A DNA stretch of 64,000 nt from assembly GCF_037963145.1 (NCBI RefSeq), contig NZ_CP150144.1, forward strand, positions 2,480,001 to 2,544,000, given 5' to 3'. The DNA comes from Oceanobacillus sp. FSL K6-2867. GTDB taxonomy: Bacteria; Bacillota; Bacilli; Bacillales; Amphibacillaceae. Below the pieces are notes generated by a model that saw only the letters and a list, made by a program, of their open reading frames with translations, searched no databases and was not told the DNA's origin. This document shows positions 50,547 to 59,946 of the stretch, piece by piece (positions within the stretch are counted from its first letter, which is position 1; each line of letters begins with the position of its first letter). The position numbers and the translations under genes are program-made.

Positions 50547-51803
50547 ATGGCAAAGGAAAAAATCGTCTTAGCTTATTCCGGAGGTCTGGATACTTCCGTT
50601 GCAGTGAAATGGTTACAGGATAAATACAATTATGATGTAATTGCAGTGGCACTAGATGTCGGTGAAGGAAAAGACTTGGAGTTTGTTAAGAAGAAGGCAC
50701 TTGATGTAGGAGCAATCAAATCATATGTAATTGATGCAAAAGAGCTTTATGCGAATGAATATGTATTACCAGCACTACAGGCAAATTTATTATATGAAGG
50801 CAAATACCCACTTATTTCTGCTTTGTCCCGACCTTTAATTGCAAAAATTCTCGTAGATATTGCAGATGAAGAGGGAGCTGTAGCGGTTGCACATGGCTGT
50901 ACAGGAAAAGGAAATGATCAAGTGCGTTTCGATGTTGCCTTTACTGCATTAAACCCTAATCTTAAAATTGTTGCACCGGTTCGTGAGTGGGCAATGTCCA
51001 GAGAAGAAGAAATTGAGTATGCACAGGCAAATGGAATTCCAATTCCGATTAATCTTGATAGCCCGTACAGTATTGACCAAAATCTATGGGGACGCAGTAA
51101 TGAATGTGGTATCTTGGAGGATCCATGGCAAGAAGCGCCAAAGGATGCATTTGATCTAACAGCGGATCCAATTGATGCCCCAGAAACACCTGAAATTATT
51201 CAGCTTACATTTGAGCAAGGGAAGCCAGTCGCATTGAACGGAGAAGAGCTTACACTCGATCAACTGATTTTAAAGCTGAATGAAATTGCTGGAAAGCATG
51301 GTGTTGGACGAATTGATCATGTGGAAAATCGTTTAGTTGGGATTAAATCTAGAGAAATCTATGAAGCACCAGCAGCAATGACATTAATTGCGGCGCATCA
51401 AGAGCTTGAGGCATTAACATTACCAAGAGAGGTTGCTGAATTCAAGCCGATGATTGAACAGAAGCTAGCGCAAACCGTTTACTATGGTTTATGGTATTCA
51501 CCGCTGACAGAAGCACTTCAATCATTCGTGAAAAAAACGCAAGAGCACGTCTCAGGTACCGTTAAAGTGAAGCTCTATAAAGGACATGCGCAAGTTGTCG
51601 GACGTGAATCCGCCAATTCGCTCTATGACTTTGATCTTGCAACTTACAATAAAGCAGATGCATTCGATCATGATGCAGCACTTGGATTTATTAAGCTATG
51701 GGGCTTGCCAACAAAGGTTCATGCATCTGTGAATGGAACAACAAATCAAAAGAAATCCATTGAAAAGGTGAATTTTGAAGTAAAGGAAGCTGTTAAATCG
51801 TGA
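50547..51803 (+). CDS. argG: Argininosuccinate synthase
   Basis: The 418-residue enzyme joins citrulline and aspartate with ATP to make argininosuccinate. The N-terminal PP-loop is [16 protein letters not shown], then [13 protein letters not shown] and the citrulline/aspartate motif [15 protein letters not shown]. The frame goes back to 50499 through the ARG boxes, but AGAGGGG just before ATG 50547 and the conserved [13 protein letters not shown] start settle it. The stop overlaps the argH start (GTGA). Confidence 0.97.
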   Translation: MAKEKIVLAYSGGLDTSVAVKWLQDKYNYDVIAVALDVGEGKDLEFVKKKALDVGAIKSYVIDAKELYANEYVLPALQANLLYEGKYPLISALSRPLIAKILVDIADEEGAVAVAHGCTGKGNDQVRFDVAFTALNPNLKIVAPVREWAMSREEEIEYAQANGIPIPINLDSPYSIDQNLWGRSNECGILEDPWQEAPKDAFDLTADPIDAPETPEIIQLTFEQGKPVALNGEELTLDQLILKLNEIAGKHGVGRIDHVENRLVGIKSREIYEAPAAMTLIAAHQELEALTLPREVAEFKPMIEQKLAQTVYYGLWYSPLTEALQSFVKKTQEHVSGTVKVKLYKGHAQVVGRESANSLYDFDLATYNKADAFDHDAALGFIKLWGLPTKVHASVNGTTNQKKSIEKVNFEVKEAVKS

Positions 51804-53188
51804 AATTATGGGGCGGGCGTTTTACAAAACCAACGAATCAATTAATGGATGAATATACAGCATCTATCAGCTTCGATAAAAAACTGGCAGTCTATGATAT
51901 TGAAGGAAGTCTGGCGCATGTAGAAATGCTGAAAAATTGTAAGATTATCCCTGCAGAAGATGCCAATAAAATTTCCGAAGGCTTGCAAATCGTTTTAAAG
52001 AAAATTGAAGCTGGAAAGGCGGAGCTTAGTGAGGAGCATGAGGATATCCATATGAATGTGGAAAAGCTCCTCATCGAGGAAGTAGGAACTGTTGGTGGAA
52101 AGCTCCATACTGGTCGGAGCAGGAATGATCAGGTAGCTTTAGATATGCGCTTGTACTTGCGAGATGCGATTGGCACGATCATTCAACAGCTCGTTGATGT
52201 CGAAAAGGCCTTAATTAGCCAGGCAAAGTCAAATTTGGATACAGTTATGCCAGGATATACGCATTTGCAGCGAGCACAGCCCGTCTTATTCGCTCATCAT
52301 ATGATGGCATATGTTTTCATGTTTCAGCGCGATATGGAGCGTCTAACCGATAGCTTGAAGCGGGTGAACAAATCCCCGCTTGGAGCTGGTGCCTTGGCAG
52401 GGACAACCTTTCCGATTGATCGGCAATTCGTCGCCGAAAGGCTAGGCTTTGATGATATTTGCGAAAACAGCTTGGACGCTGTCAGTGATCGTGATTTTGT
52501 CGTCGAATTTTTATCAAATGCTTCGTTAATAGCAATGCATCTCTCTCGTTTATGCGAGGAACTTGTACAATGGTCGAGTGCCGAGTTCAGCTTTATTGAG
52601 CTGGATGACTCTTTTACAACAGGAAGCAGTATGATGCCACAGAAAAAGAATCCTGATGTAGCTGAGCTTGTCCGTGGGAAAACAGGTCGTGTTTATGGTC
52701 ATTTAATGGGGATGCTGACAACACTGAAAGGTCTTCCGTTAGCATATAACAAAGATATGCAGGAAGATAAAGAGGGGATGTTCGACACGTTTGAAACATT
52801 AAAAGGCGCACTTGCACTATTTGCACCAATGATTGAAACGATGCAGGTGAAGCAGGAAGATATGTATCAAGCAGTGACGAACGATTTTTCCAATGCAACA
52901 GACCTTGCAGATTATCTTGTTGAAAAAGGAATGCCTTTCAGAGAGTCGCATACGGTCGTTGGACAGGTCGTGTTAAATTGTATTCAGAACGGAAAGTATT
53001 TGCTCGATTTAAGTGTAGAAGAGTTCAAATCCTTCTCTGGCCTAATTGAAGAGGATATATTTGATGTACTAAAGCCGGAAGCGGTTGTAAATGCACGTGA
53101 TGTTGCAGGTGGTACTGCAAGAAAACGTGTAGAGGTACAAATTGAGCAGGCACTGGCAGTTATTGAAGCTCTGGCATTACAAAAATAG
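51800..53188 (+). CDS. argH: Argininosuccinate lyase
   Basis: The 462-residue fumarase/aspartase-superfamily enzyme splits argininosuccinate to arginine and fumarate. It has [17 protein letters not shown] at the N-terminus, [25 protein letters not shown]-type [11 protein letters not shown] and the catalytic-serine loop [16 protein letters not shown]. It begins GTG 51800, overlapping argG by four bases, so the two are translationally coupled and end at the terminator at 53202. Confidence 0.97.
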   Translation: MKLWGGRFTKPTNQLMDEYTASISFDKKLAVYDIEGSLAHVEMLKNCKIIPAEDANKISEGLQIVLKKIEAGKAELSEEHEDIHMNVEKLLIEEVGTVGGKLHTGRSRNDQVALDMRLYLRDAIGTIIQQLVDVEKALISQAKSNLDTVMPGYTHLQRAQPVLFAHHMMAYVFMFQRDMERLTDSLKRVNKSPLGAGALAGTTFPIDRQFVAERLGFDDICENSLDAVSDRDFVVEFLSNASLIAMHLSRLCEELVQWSSAEFSFIELDDSFTTGSSMMPQKKNPDVAELVRGKTGRVYGHLMGMLTTLKGLPLAYNKDMQEDKEGMFDTFETLKGALALFAPMIETMQVKQEDMYQAVTNDFSNATDLADYLVEKGMPFRESHTVVGQVVLNCIQNGKYLLDLSVEEFKSFSGLIEEDIFDVLKPEAVVNARDVAGGTARKRVEVQIEQALAVIEALALQK

Positions 53189-53201
53189 TTATCTTTGAAA
53201 G

Positions 53202-53233
53202 AAGCACTTGAGCAAATTGTTCAAGTGCTTTTC
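53202..53233 (+). terminator. Terminator of argGH
   Basis: AAGCACTTGA/TCAAGTGCTT on a loop of about nine bases, followed by TT only; modest T-run. Confidence 0.72.
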
Positions 53234-53319
53234 CTGGTGACTGAAAAATATTGGTTAGATGTGTATAATAAGAAGAGAAGAATAAATAAAAACCGCATAA
53301 CACGTTAGGAGCATACATA

Positions 53320-54186
53320 ATGAAACTTATTGCATCAGACTTAGATGGTACGCTATTAAATGAAGAAGGCGTTGTAAGTGAAGAGAATATGGCAGCAGTT
53401 CAAAAAGCAATTGACCACGGCATTCGATTTGTAGTAGCAACTGGAAGATCATATGATGCAGCTAATACACCGCTAAAACAAGCTGGGATTACATGTCCGA
53501 TTATAAGTTTGAATGGCGCGGTCGCTTATACAGAGGACAAACAGCTAATTCGAACAATACCGATGGATAAATCTGTTGCAAAGCAGGTATTGGAGGTTTG
53601 TCGGGAAGCGGATATGTATTTGGAGTTTTTTACGAATAATGGAATCTATTCAGTAAGCAAGGAGTATTTTTTAGAAGTGCTTGTCGATATTATGAAATCA
53701 GCGAACCCCAATGCATCAGAGGAAGAGATTAGGGAAAAAGCAGAACTGCGATTTCAGGCAGAACCAGTTGAATTCATTCAGGATTACGATGAAATATTTG
53801 CTATTGAAAACATAGAAATCTATAAGATTCTTGCCTTTTCGCTTGATAAGGAAAAACTCGTATCTGCTCGTGCGCAGCTTAACGGAGCTGCAGGAATGGC
53901 AATCACATCTTCTGGTGATATTAATCTGGAATTTAACCATCAAGATGCCCAAAAAGGGATTGCATTAAAGCATTTAGCAGGAAACATGGGAATTGATATG
54001 GCTGATGTGATGGCATTGGGAGATAACTGGAATGACGAAAGCATGCTGCGATCTGCAGGGCGAGGTGTTGCGATGGGCAATGCATCAGATGAAATCAAAG
54101 CTCTTTGCGACTATGAGACAAAGGCAAATTATGATCATGGTGTCGCTTATGCTGTTGAGGAAATGTTGCGGGAAGTGAAGGCGTAG
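53320..54186 (+). CDS. Cof-type HAD-IIB sugar-phosphate/FMN phosphatase
   Basis: The 288-residue HAD phosphatase has motif I SDLDGTLLN (two Asp), motif II VVATGRSY, the C2 cap (about 85-200) and motif III/IV GDNWNDESML. The Cof/HAD-IIB group hydrolyses sugar phosphates, FMN or PLP; the substrate cannot be assigned. ATG 53320 has a TTAGGAG site. It lies after the argGH terminator and is transcribed alone. Confidence 0.88.
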   Translation: MKLIASDLDGTLLNEEGVVSEENMAAVQKAIDHGIRFVVATGRSYDAANTPLKQAGITCPIISLNGAVAYTEDKQLIRTIPMDKSVAKQVLEVCREADMYLEFFTNNGIYSVSKEYFLEVLVDIMKSANPNASEEEIREKAELRFQAEPVEFIQDYDEIFAIENIEIYKILAFSLDKEKLVSARAQLNGAAGMAITSSGDINLEFNHQDAQKGIALKHLAGNMGIDMADVMALGDNWNDESMLRSAGRGVAMGNASDEIKALCDYETKANYDHGVAYAVEEMLREVKA

Positions 54187-54230
54187 GCGTCGTAAGCTGA
54201 ATTAATATTGAGTAATAGTTGTACTTATGG

Positions 54231-54265
54231 GCGGGCTCTGTATTAAAATAAGCATGCGAGCCCGC
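54231..54265 (+). terminator. Hairpin after the HAD gene
   Basis: GCGGGCTC/GAGCCCGC with a 19-base loop. No T-run follows, so its terminator role is uncertain. Confidence 0.4.
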
Positions 54266-54336
54266 ATACAAATTGTAATCATTGTATTTCTTTATAGTTT
54301 TCATGATTTTATTTAATTATCAACCAATTAAATTCC

Positions 54337-54756
54337 TTAACTTAACTTCGCAAATGCTACTAGACTCCCTTTATCACAAGACTGGAAACCGTTTCTCTCA
54401 TAAAAATGTCGAACATTAGGTGCTTCTTCGGTTAATAATACTTTTGGACGAACATTTTTATCCTGAAGAACTTGTTGCATTAAAGTTGTAGCAACTCCTT
54501 GATTTTGGTAGTTATTTAATACAAGTATATCTTGTATATAAATAATCGTTAATCCATCACCCACAATTCGAATAAGACCAATCAGTTTTTCTACATTCCA
54601 AGCACATATTACGTCTAATGGCTGTAAAAGAGCGTCTTGAAGAAGAGACATATCATTTGTATAGGCATACCACCGTACGTCATTATATAGGCGTTCTAAT
54701 TGTTCAAGAACGTTCTCTGCTTCAAATTCGTCGTATCGTTTATCTGTAATAAACAT
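54337..54756 (-). CDS. GNAT-family N-acetyltransferase
   Basis: The 139-residue GNAT protein has the acetyl-CoA-binding pattern YQNQGVATTLMQQVL (motif A, about residues 87-101) and the final ERNGFQSC strand typical of the fold. The acceptor is unknown. A promoter and GGGAGATT site lie before ATG 54756. A second GNAT gene follows on the same strand upstream (54813-55289), 57 bp away. Confidence 0.85.
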   Translation of the reverse strand: MFITDKRYDEFEAENVLEQLERLYNDVRWYAYTNDMSLLQDALLQPLDVICAWNVEKLIGLIRIVGDGLTIIYIQDILVLNNYQNQGVATTLMQQVLQDKNVRPKVLLTEEAPNVRHFYERNGFQSCDKGSLVAFAKLS

Positions 54757-54812
54757 TGAAATCTCCCTTATTCAAAAGTCAGCGCCAATGTGCTTTCATA
54801 ATATGTATGTAA

Positions 54813-55289
54813 TTACAACACTAAATTCATGATGTACTGTTCACCGACAGGTCCAACTTTTCTCTTGCCTGTATCTTGAAAACCAACCTTTTTATATAAA
54901 TGTTGGGCAGCTATATTTTTATGATTAACAGCTAGAACGATTTCATTACAATTCGGAAATTCATCGGCTACAAATTTCCTGAGTATATTCATCGCTTGTT
55001 TTGCGTAGCCTTTACCTTGCTGGGAGTGTTTTATTGATAAGGAGGTTAACAGCATGGCCTGCTGATTATTTGTATAATTTTTCACTCGTTCAGTTGCGTG
55101 TAATAGAAAGAATCCAACAGGTTCATTATGATAAATGATAACAATACGAAACTGACCTTCTGATACATCTGCGAAATTTATTGGTAATGAAGTAAACTGG
55201 ATTTGTTCTTTAGGCAGTTCAAAAGAATGCAGCAAATCTACGTGTTCATTTGAAAGGTGTTTTAGCTCTATGAAATTAGTTGTATCCAT
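54813..55289 (-). CDS. GNAT-family N-acetyltransferase
   Basis: The 158-residue protein has motif A in SQQGKGYAKQAMNILRKF and the C-terminal HLYKKVGFQDTGKRKVG, as in acetyltransferases of the RimI/SpeG-like broad GNAT group. The substrate is unknown. The frame opens at 55319, but GAGGAGAAATAAA fits ATG 55289 (MDTTNFIEL). It is the upstream gene of a GNAT pair, which differ in sequence, so they are not a recent duplication. Confidence 0.85.
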   Translation of the reverse strand: MDTTNFIELKHLSNEHVDLLHSFELPKEQIQFTSLPINFADVSEGQFRIVIIYHNEPVGFFLLHATERVKNYTNNQQAMLLTSLSIKHSQQGKGYAKQAMNILRKFVADEFPNCNEIVLAVNHKNIAAQHLYKKVGFQDTGKRKVGPVGEQYIMNLVL

Positions 55290-55398
55290 TTTATTTCTCC
55301 TCATATGAATTATTATCATCAGATACGAATTGTGTACGTTAATAACATTAAACTAAGAAATGCATTTGTTAAATTTATAAGATTAAACAAATCAACCT

Positions 55399-55614
55399 TC
55401 ACTTTGTATTGCTTTTACGTGAATATCTTTTATCAGCCGCACTTAGTATAAGTAAGATAGCAATTCCCCAAATAATTGCTTGTATAATCACGATCCATTT
55501 CCCAGCTGAGGCTAATAACGAAGTCAAAAATAATAAAATCGGACTAAATAATATTAAAGAAAGACCAATTACAAATGCCGGCTTTTCAGGTAATGATTTG
55601 ATTTTATCTAACAC
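55399..55614 (-). CDS. Small membrane protein, 71 residues
   Basis: The protein has two hydrophobic helices (about 13-34 and 40-60) with a short loop and a basic tail (ADKRYSRKSNTK). I do not recognise the family. The start ATG 55614 is preceded by AAAAAGGTGAAGAAGTG. It lies before the GNAT pair on the same strand, with 109 bp between. Existence as a gene is likely; its function is unknown. Confidence 0.55.
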   Translation of the reverse strand: MLDKIKSLPEKPAFVIGLSLILFSPILLFLTSLLASAGKWIVIIQAIIWGIAILLILSAADKRYSRKSNTK

Positions 55615-56039
55615 TTCTTCACCTTTTTCATTTTGTTTTAGTACGAACCGCCAGTTGAAATATCCTGGCCTGTTAGCGAAGTAAATTACTATACAGATTC
55701 AATCGTTTTAGCTGTATTGTCAGCGTTCGATTTTTCTAAAAGGGTTCAAAATTAAATCATTAAAATGACATCCTTCCGTGATTTTTATGTATATTTTATC
55801 ATAACTTTTCAGAATACACCTTCCCATTCTAGTAAACTGAAAACAGTTTTCCAGTGATTAGAAACTTTGTGCTCCATATAAGATAGGGAGCATTTAACAA
55901 GCACATCAGGTATGCTAACAACGAAATTTTACCACTTACTTATTGAGAGCCATCCCATTTTTTTGCAGATTCTCAAGAAAGAACTTATAGTCCATTAATG
56001 CTATAATAGAACCACCAATACTAGAAAGGATGGATACAT
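55615..56039. other. Gene-free stretch before the pgl gene
   Basis: I see no supported gene in these 425 bp. The last part holds a TATAAT box at about 56002 and an AGAAAGGATGG ribosome site for the next gene. No clear riboswitch, tRNA or repeat was found. Confidence 0.5.
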
Positions 56040-57077
56040 ATGGCTCAAAAATATATCGGGTTTGCTGGAACGTATACGCGTGAAAGCAGTGAAGGGATTT
56101 ATCGTTTCGTTCTAGATGCAGAGGCAGGCAAATTAGAAGCAGTAGAGGTAGCGGCAAAGGTTGGCAGTCCAACTTATTTGGCGATCAGTGAAGATAAACG
56201 TCAGCTTTATTCTGTTGCGCAGCAGGATAAGCTTGGTGGTGTACATGCATATGAAATCGTATCTGACTCAGGTGAATTGAATTACATCAATGAGAAACTG
56301 GAAGAAGGGGCACCACCGTGTCACCTTGATATTCAGAATGGTGTGTTAGTGACAGGTAACTATCATAAAGGAACGATCGATTTATTTCAGGCACATAGTC
56401 CAAGTAAACTCGCACTGAAAAATACAGTTCAGCATGAAGGAAATGGACCGCACGAACGTCAGGAAAAACCACATGTCCACTATACAGCACAAACGCCAGA
56501 TGGAAAATATGTCATTGTTGCAGATCTTGGTACGGATGAGCTTGTGACATACAAAATTGAAAACCAAGCGCTTGTAAAATCAGCAGCCCTTCATGTAGCG
56601 CCAGGGAGCGGTCCGCGACACGTTGTGTTTCATCCGGACGGCAAGACAGCATACTTAATGACGGAGTTAAGCTCTGAAGTTATTGTGCTTGAATACAATG
56701 CTGATCAAGGGAGTTTCAGCGAAAAACAAAAAATAAAAGCAATTCCATCGGATTTTAATGAAACAAATGATGCAAGCGCTATTCACATTACATCTGATGG
56801 TAAGTTTGTTTATACAGGAAATCGCGGTCATAATAGTATCGCTGTATTTCAAGTTGATGAAGAAACAAAAGAGCTCACACTAGTCGAAATTACACCAACT
56901 GGCGGGAATTGGCCACGTGATTTTGTGCTCGATCCTAGTGAAGCATTCATCGTTGCATCAAACCAGAAGTCAGGCAATCTTGTATTATTTGCGCGTGATG
57001 GGGAGACAGGAAAGCTGACACAGCTCGATTCCATTGTAGATGTACCGGAAGTAGTATGTGTGAAGTTTTTAGGCTAA
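56040..57077 (+). CDS. pgl: 6-Phosphogluconolactonase, seven-bladed beta-propeller (YkgB-like)
   Basis: This 345-residue lactonase-family protein has repeated propeller-blade patterns (GFAGTYTRESSEGIYRF, GSPTYLAISEDKRQLY, GPRHVVFHPDGKTAYLMTEL, TPTGGNWPRDFVLDPSEAFI). It hydrolyses 6-phosphogluconolactone to 6-phosphogluconate in the oxidative pentose phosphate pathway. B. subtilis YkgB is the model. ATG 56040 follows GAAAGGATGG. It is monocistronic with a strong terminator. Confidence 0.92.
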   Translation: MAQKYIGFAGTYTRESSEGIYRFVLDAEAGKLEAVEVAAKVGSPTYLAISEDKRQLYSVAQQDKLGGVHAYEIVSDSGELNYINEKLEEGAPPCHLDIQNGVLVTGNYHKGTIDLFQAHSPSKLALKNTVQHEGNGPHERQEKPHVHYTAQTPDGKYVIVADLGTDELVTYKIENQALVKSAALHVAPGSGPRHVVFHPDGKTAYLMTELSSEVIVLEYNADQGSFSEKQKIKAIPSDFNETNDASAIHITSDGKFVYTGNRGHNSIAVFQVDEETKELTLVEITPTGGNWPRDFVLDPSEAFIVASNQKSGNLVLFARDGETGKLTQLDSIVDVPEVVCVKFLG

Positions 57078-57091
57078 TCAACAAATTCAAT

Positions 57092-57130
57092 AAAAGGTCA
57101 GTCACAGCAGAAATGTGACTGACTTTTTTA
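57092..57130 (+). terminator. Terminator after pgl
   Basis: AAAGGTCAGTCACA/TGTGACTGACTTT on a loop of seven bases, followed by TTTT. Confidence 0.88.
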
Positions 57131-57212
57131 AAAAGGAAGTATTTAATTGAGGCAAGAAACCGCAGTTTTAATCCTGCGTGTAAAATTATTATATACAAAC
57201 GGGGGAAAGGAA

Positions 57213-57332
57213 ATGCTGGTGACCAGGGGGAAAGATACATTAAAAGAAATAAAACAGCACAACGACGAGACTAATACTTACCTTAGCAATAAATCGCATA
57301 GTGCACCTCCAACATTCATTATGTATCTATAG
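57213..57332 (+). CDS. Possible small protein of 39 residues
   Basis: The frame MLVTRGKDTLKEIKQHNDETNTYLS... has a strong GGGGGAAAGG site just before ATG 57213 and lies between two terminators. It is highly charged and has no known family to me. The frame can be extended upstream to 57147, which is less likely. It could be an anti-sigma or stress peptide, but nothing in the sequence proves that. It may be chance. Confidence 0.4.
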   Translation: MLVTRGKDTLKEIKQHNDETNTYLSNKSHSAPPTFIMYL

Positions 57333-57399
57333 GTAAATCATACTATAACATAATGAAATACTTGTGAAGCTGCAGTGAAGATTATGTAAATTTTTAAAT

Positions 57400-57438
57400 G
57401 AAAAATGGAATCAGCTATATATGCCGATTCCATTTTAT
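57400..57438. terminator. Bidirectional terminator between small gene and YutJ-like gene
   Basis: AAAATGGAATC/GATTCCATTTT with A- and T-rich flanks on both strands lies between convergent genes. Confidence 0.8.
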
Positions 57439-57440
57439 AA

Positions 57441-58502
57441 TTAATGTCGTTTACTTAACCATAGGACACCCGATTTCGCAAGCCGAGGAAGAAATCCGGT
57501 AAATGGCAATTGCATCATATTACCGAATCCATCTGATTTGCCTAGGGATCCAAGCGTGCCTTTCAGCTTGATTTCCTTCGGTTTCCTTGGTTTTTTGTCA
57601 CGCAAGATTGCTAAAAGAATGTCTGCGATTTGCTCTCCTTGCTGACCTGCTAACTGCGCGCTTGGAGAGAAATTAGAAGCCGCACAGTCACCTAATACAT
57701 AAACATTCGGTTGTGCTGGAACCTGATAAAAATCATTAACGATGATTTTTTCCTGAATATCTTTTTCAAACGGTAATTCACGTACCAAATAATTTGGTCT
57801 GACACCAGCTGTCCAGATGGTCACATCGTTCAGGAAGCATACGCCGTTATTGCAAACGCCATCCTTCTCAACATATTCAACAATTGAATTATGTATAACA
57901 TCCACATCATTCGCTACAAACCAAGATTCTACATATTGCTGGATTTTAGAATCAAACGCTTTTAACACGGTTGAACCACGGTCTAAAATACGGATATTTA
58001 AATCAGGTCTGCTTTCACGGATTTCGGAAGCGACCTCAATTCCACTTAATCCCGCACCAACGATTGTAACCTTGCCATAAGCACCTAAATTCCCAATTGC
58101 AACCCCTGTTTCACGGGCCTTCGCAAATGTTTGAACACTTTTTGTGAACTCCTCAGCACCTTCAACACCATGGTAATTATCTTCACAGCCCAGTCCAATT
58201 ATTAAATAATCGTAGGCGATTGTATCTTCTGGATCCTCAAATAAAATTTGCTCATTCTCGGTATCAATTTTTGTGATTTCATTAAAAACATAGTGAACGC
58301 GTTTGTCATCTGGAAACTCAACTCGTACATCTTGATCTGCAACGGTTCCTGCGGCAATCGTGTAAAATTCTGTTTTTAGTGAGCGAAATGGGTTCCGATC
58401 AACAACGGTAATCAGCAAATCCTCTGGTAAATACTGATCTAATAAACCAGTGAGGATTTTTATACCACCATATCCACCACCTAAAATAACTAACCTTTTC
58501 AC
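57441..58502 (-). CDS. YutJ-like NADH dehydrogenase / FAD-dependent oxidoreductase
   Basis: The 353-residue type-2 NADH-dehydrogenase-like protein has an N-terminal FAD motif LVILGGGYGGIK, a second NAD-binding VTIVGAGLSGIEVASE and a C-terminal NVYVLGDCAAS. It lacks the longer membrane-anchoring C-terminus of Ndh and ends with a hydrophobic stretch, GVLWLSK. The best match from memory is B. subtilis YutJ. There is also a CNNGVC pair of cysteines in the middle region. It probably moves electrons from NADH to a quinone or other acceptor at the membrane. ATG 58502 is downstream of a GGGGG ribosome site. Confidence 0.85.
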   Translation of the reverse strand: MKRLVILGGGYGGIKILTGLLDQYLPEDLLITVVDRNPFRSLKTEFYTIAAGTVADQDVRVEFPDDKRVHYVFNEITKIDTENEQILFEDPEDTIAYDYLIIGLGCEDNYHGVEGAEEFTKSVQTFAKARETGVAIGNLGAYGKVTIVGAGLSGIEVASEIRESRPDLNIRILDRGSTVLKAFDSKIQQYVESWFVANDVDVIHNSIVEYVEKDGVCNNGVCFLNDVTIWTAGVRPNYLVRELPFEKDIQEKIIVNDFYQVPAQPNVYVLGDCAASNFSPSAQLAGQQGEQIADILLAILRDKKPRKPKEIKLKGTLGSLGKSDGFGNMMQLPFTGFLPRLAKSGVLWLSKRH

Positions 58503-58667
58503 TTGAATAACCCCCTAAATAATGAAACGCTTTCTACCGGTTCTTCTAATAGATTACCAAAGTTGTAGTAAACTGTCACCAACTTAATGAAATTGAATAT
58601 TTTTTCGTGTGTATATGCTGAAAATGCGATAAAATGGAATTATACAGAAAAGTGGGAGGTAATAGCG

Positions 58668-59147
58668 ATGGAACAGGTTCAAAGCGCAATTCAAGATGAA
58701 TATGGTGAGGACTATGCTTGGTGCTATGGCTGCGGCAGACTGAATAAAGAGGGAATGCGATTAAGAACAGGCTGGCAAGGCAATCAGACCATAACAATTT
58801 ATACGCCGAAAAAGGAGCATACAGCAATTCCTGGTTTTGTATATGGGGGCTTGCTCGCATCATTGGTGGATTGTCATGGAACTGGTTCTGCCTCCTTAGC
58901 ATTGCATCGGAAAAATGGACATGAGCCAGGTGATGGTGTCGAACCGCCACGATTTGTTACGGCATCATTACATCTTGACTTTCTAAAGCCGACCCGACAG
59001 GATGTTCCATTAAAAGCAGTAGGCACAGTCGAAGAGGTGCATCCTAAGAAATGGAAAATACATACAGAGGTTTTTGCTGGTGAAATGCTTTGTGTCAAAG
59101 CAATTGTTGTAGCAGCGGTGATGCCAAAGTCATTTATTGCAGACTAA
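58668..59147 (+). CDS. PaaI-type hotdog thioesterase
   Basis: The 159-residue hotdog protein has CYGCGRLNKEGMRLR near the start (a Cys-containing hairpin typical of this group), the helix VYGGLLASLVDCHGTGSA with the catalytic Asp region and a strand VTASLHLDFLKPT. It likely hydrolyses acyl- or aryl-CoA. The frame opens at 58587, but GTGGGAGG just before ATG 58668 sets the start. It lies divergently to the YutJ-like gene and 24 bp upstream of the LytTR gene, and may be cotranscribed with it and linked to acyl-CoA metabolism. Confidence 0.85.
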   Translation: MEQVQSAIQDEYGEDYAWCYGCGRLNKEGMRLRTGWQGNQTITIYTPKKEHTAIPGFVYGGLLASLVDCHGTGSASLALHRKNGHEPGDGVEPPRFVTASLHLDFLKPTRQDVPLKAVGTVEEVHPKKWKIHTEVFAGEMLCVKAIVVAAVMPKSFIAD

Positions 59148-59171
59148 AGAAAAAATAGGAGGACGACGACC

Positions 59172-59816
59172 ATGAAGAAACTAAACATACATTCTCTCCT
59201 AGATGTAATCGGAGAGCTTTTCTCTGATGAAATTTCAATTGCAGTTTCAACGACGACGGAATATATTTACTATCGCCCAAGTAAACGGATCGACTTAAAG
59301 ATTCAGCCAGGCGATTCGATTAAGGAAGGAACGCTTGCACATAAAGCTATTATATCGGAGCAAAAAGTTTCAAAGTTTATTAATCGAAATGTTTATGGTG
59401 TCCCTTACCATGGAATGGCTGTCCCGTTTCATTTTGAAGAAAGACTGGAAGGATGTGTGCTGGCAATTTACCCAGCTTGGACAGAAGGGAAATCAGTCGT
59501 AACGATAAAAAATGATGATGGATGGAAGCCGATATCATTTTCTGATGTCATCTATTTGGAGGCGAAGGACCGGAAAACGCATGTTTTTTCAGATAACTAC
59601 TCTGGGACACATTCCAATACATTGCAGCAATTTGAATATATGCTTCCTGTAGAATCGTTTATTCGCTGCCATAGGTCATACATTGTGAATGTTCATCATA
59701 TCAAGGAAATTTATCCAGATACACATTCTACCTTCTTGCTGGCGATGACAAATGACGTTACTATTCCAGTCAGTCAATCGTATGCAAGCTATTTTCGCAA
59801 ATTATTAGGATTCTGA
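59172..59816 (+). CDS. LytTR-domain transcriptional regulator with PAS/GAF-like N-terminus
   Basis: The 214-residue protein has a C-terminal LytTR DNA-binding domain (about 115-214: ISFSDVIYLEAKDRKTHVF, then FIRCHRSYIVNVHHIKEI). The N-terminal ~105 residues look like a small-molecule sensor, not a response-regulator receiver: no phospho-acceptor pattern is seen. It lies 131 bp before the acetyl-CoA hydrolase/transferase gene, whose promoter region contains LytTR-spaced direct repeats. This suggests that the regulator controls that gene in response to a carboxylate or CoA ester. ATG 59172 follows AGGAGGACGACG. Confidence 0.86.
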   Translation: MKKLNIHSLLDVIGELFSDEISIAVSTTTEYIYYRPSKRIDLKIQPGDSIKEGTLAHKAIISEQKVSKFINRNVYGVPYHGMAVPFHFEERLEGCVLAIYPAWTEGKSVVTIKNDDGWKPISFSDVIYLEAKDRKTHVFSDNYSGTHSNTLQQFEYMLPVESFIRCHRSYIVNVHHIKEIYPDTHSTFLLAMTNDVTIPVSQSYASYFRKLLGF

Positions 59817-59828
59817 CAATTTTTGCTG

Positions 59829-59863
59829 CTTTATCCGAAGATTTCAGTACTTTAATCGAAATA
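59829..59863 (+). promoter_or_regulatory. Direct repeats, candidate LytTR operator
   Basis: CTTTATCCGAAGAT (59829-59842) and CTTTAATCGAAATA (59850-59863) are 21 bp apart, two helical turns, as for typical LytTR sites. A further TTTTTCCGAAATG sits at about 59881. Binding is inferred from position and spacing. Confidence 0.45.
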
Positions 59864-59946
59864 TAAGTTTCTCCCTCCTGTTTTTCCGAAATGTTTGATT
59901 TCTAAGTTAGAATAAGTATCAACAACTGAAAAAAGAGGGATGTTTT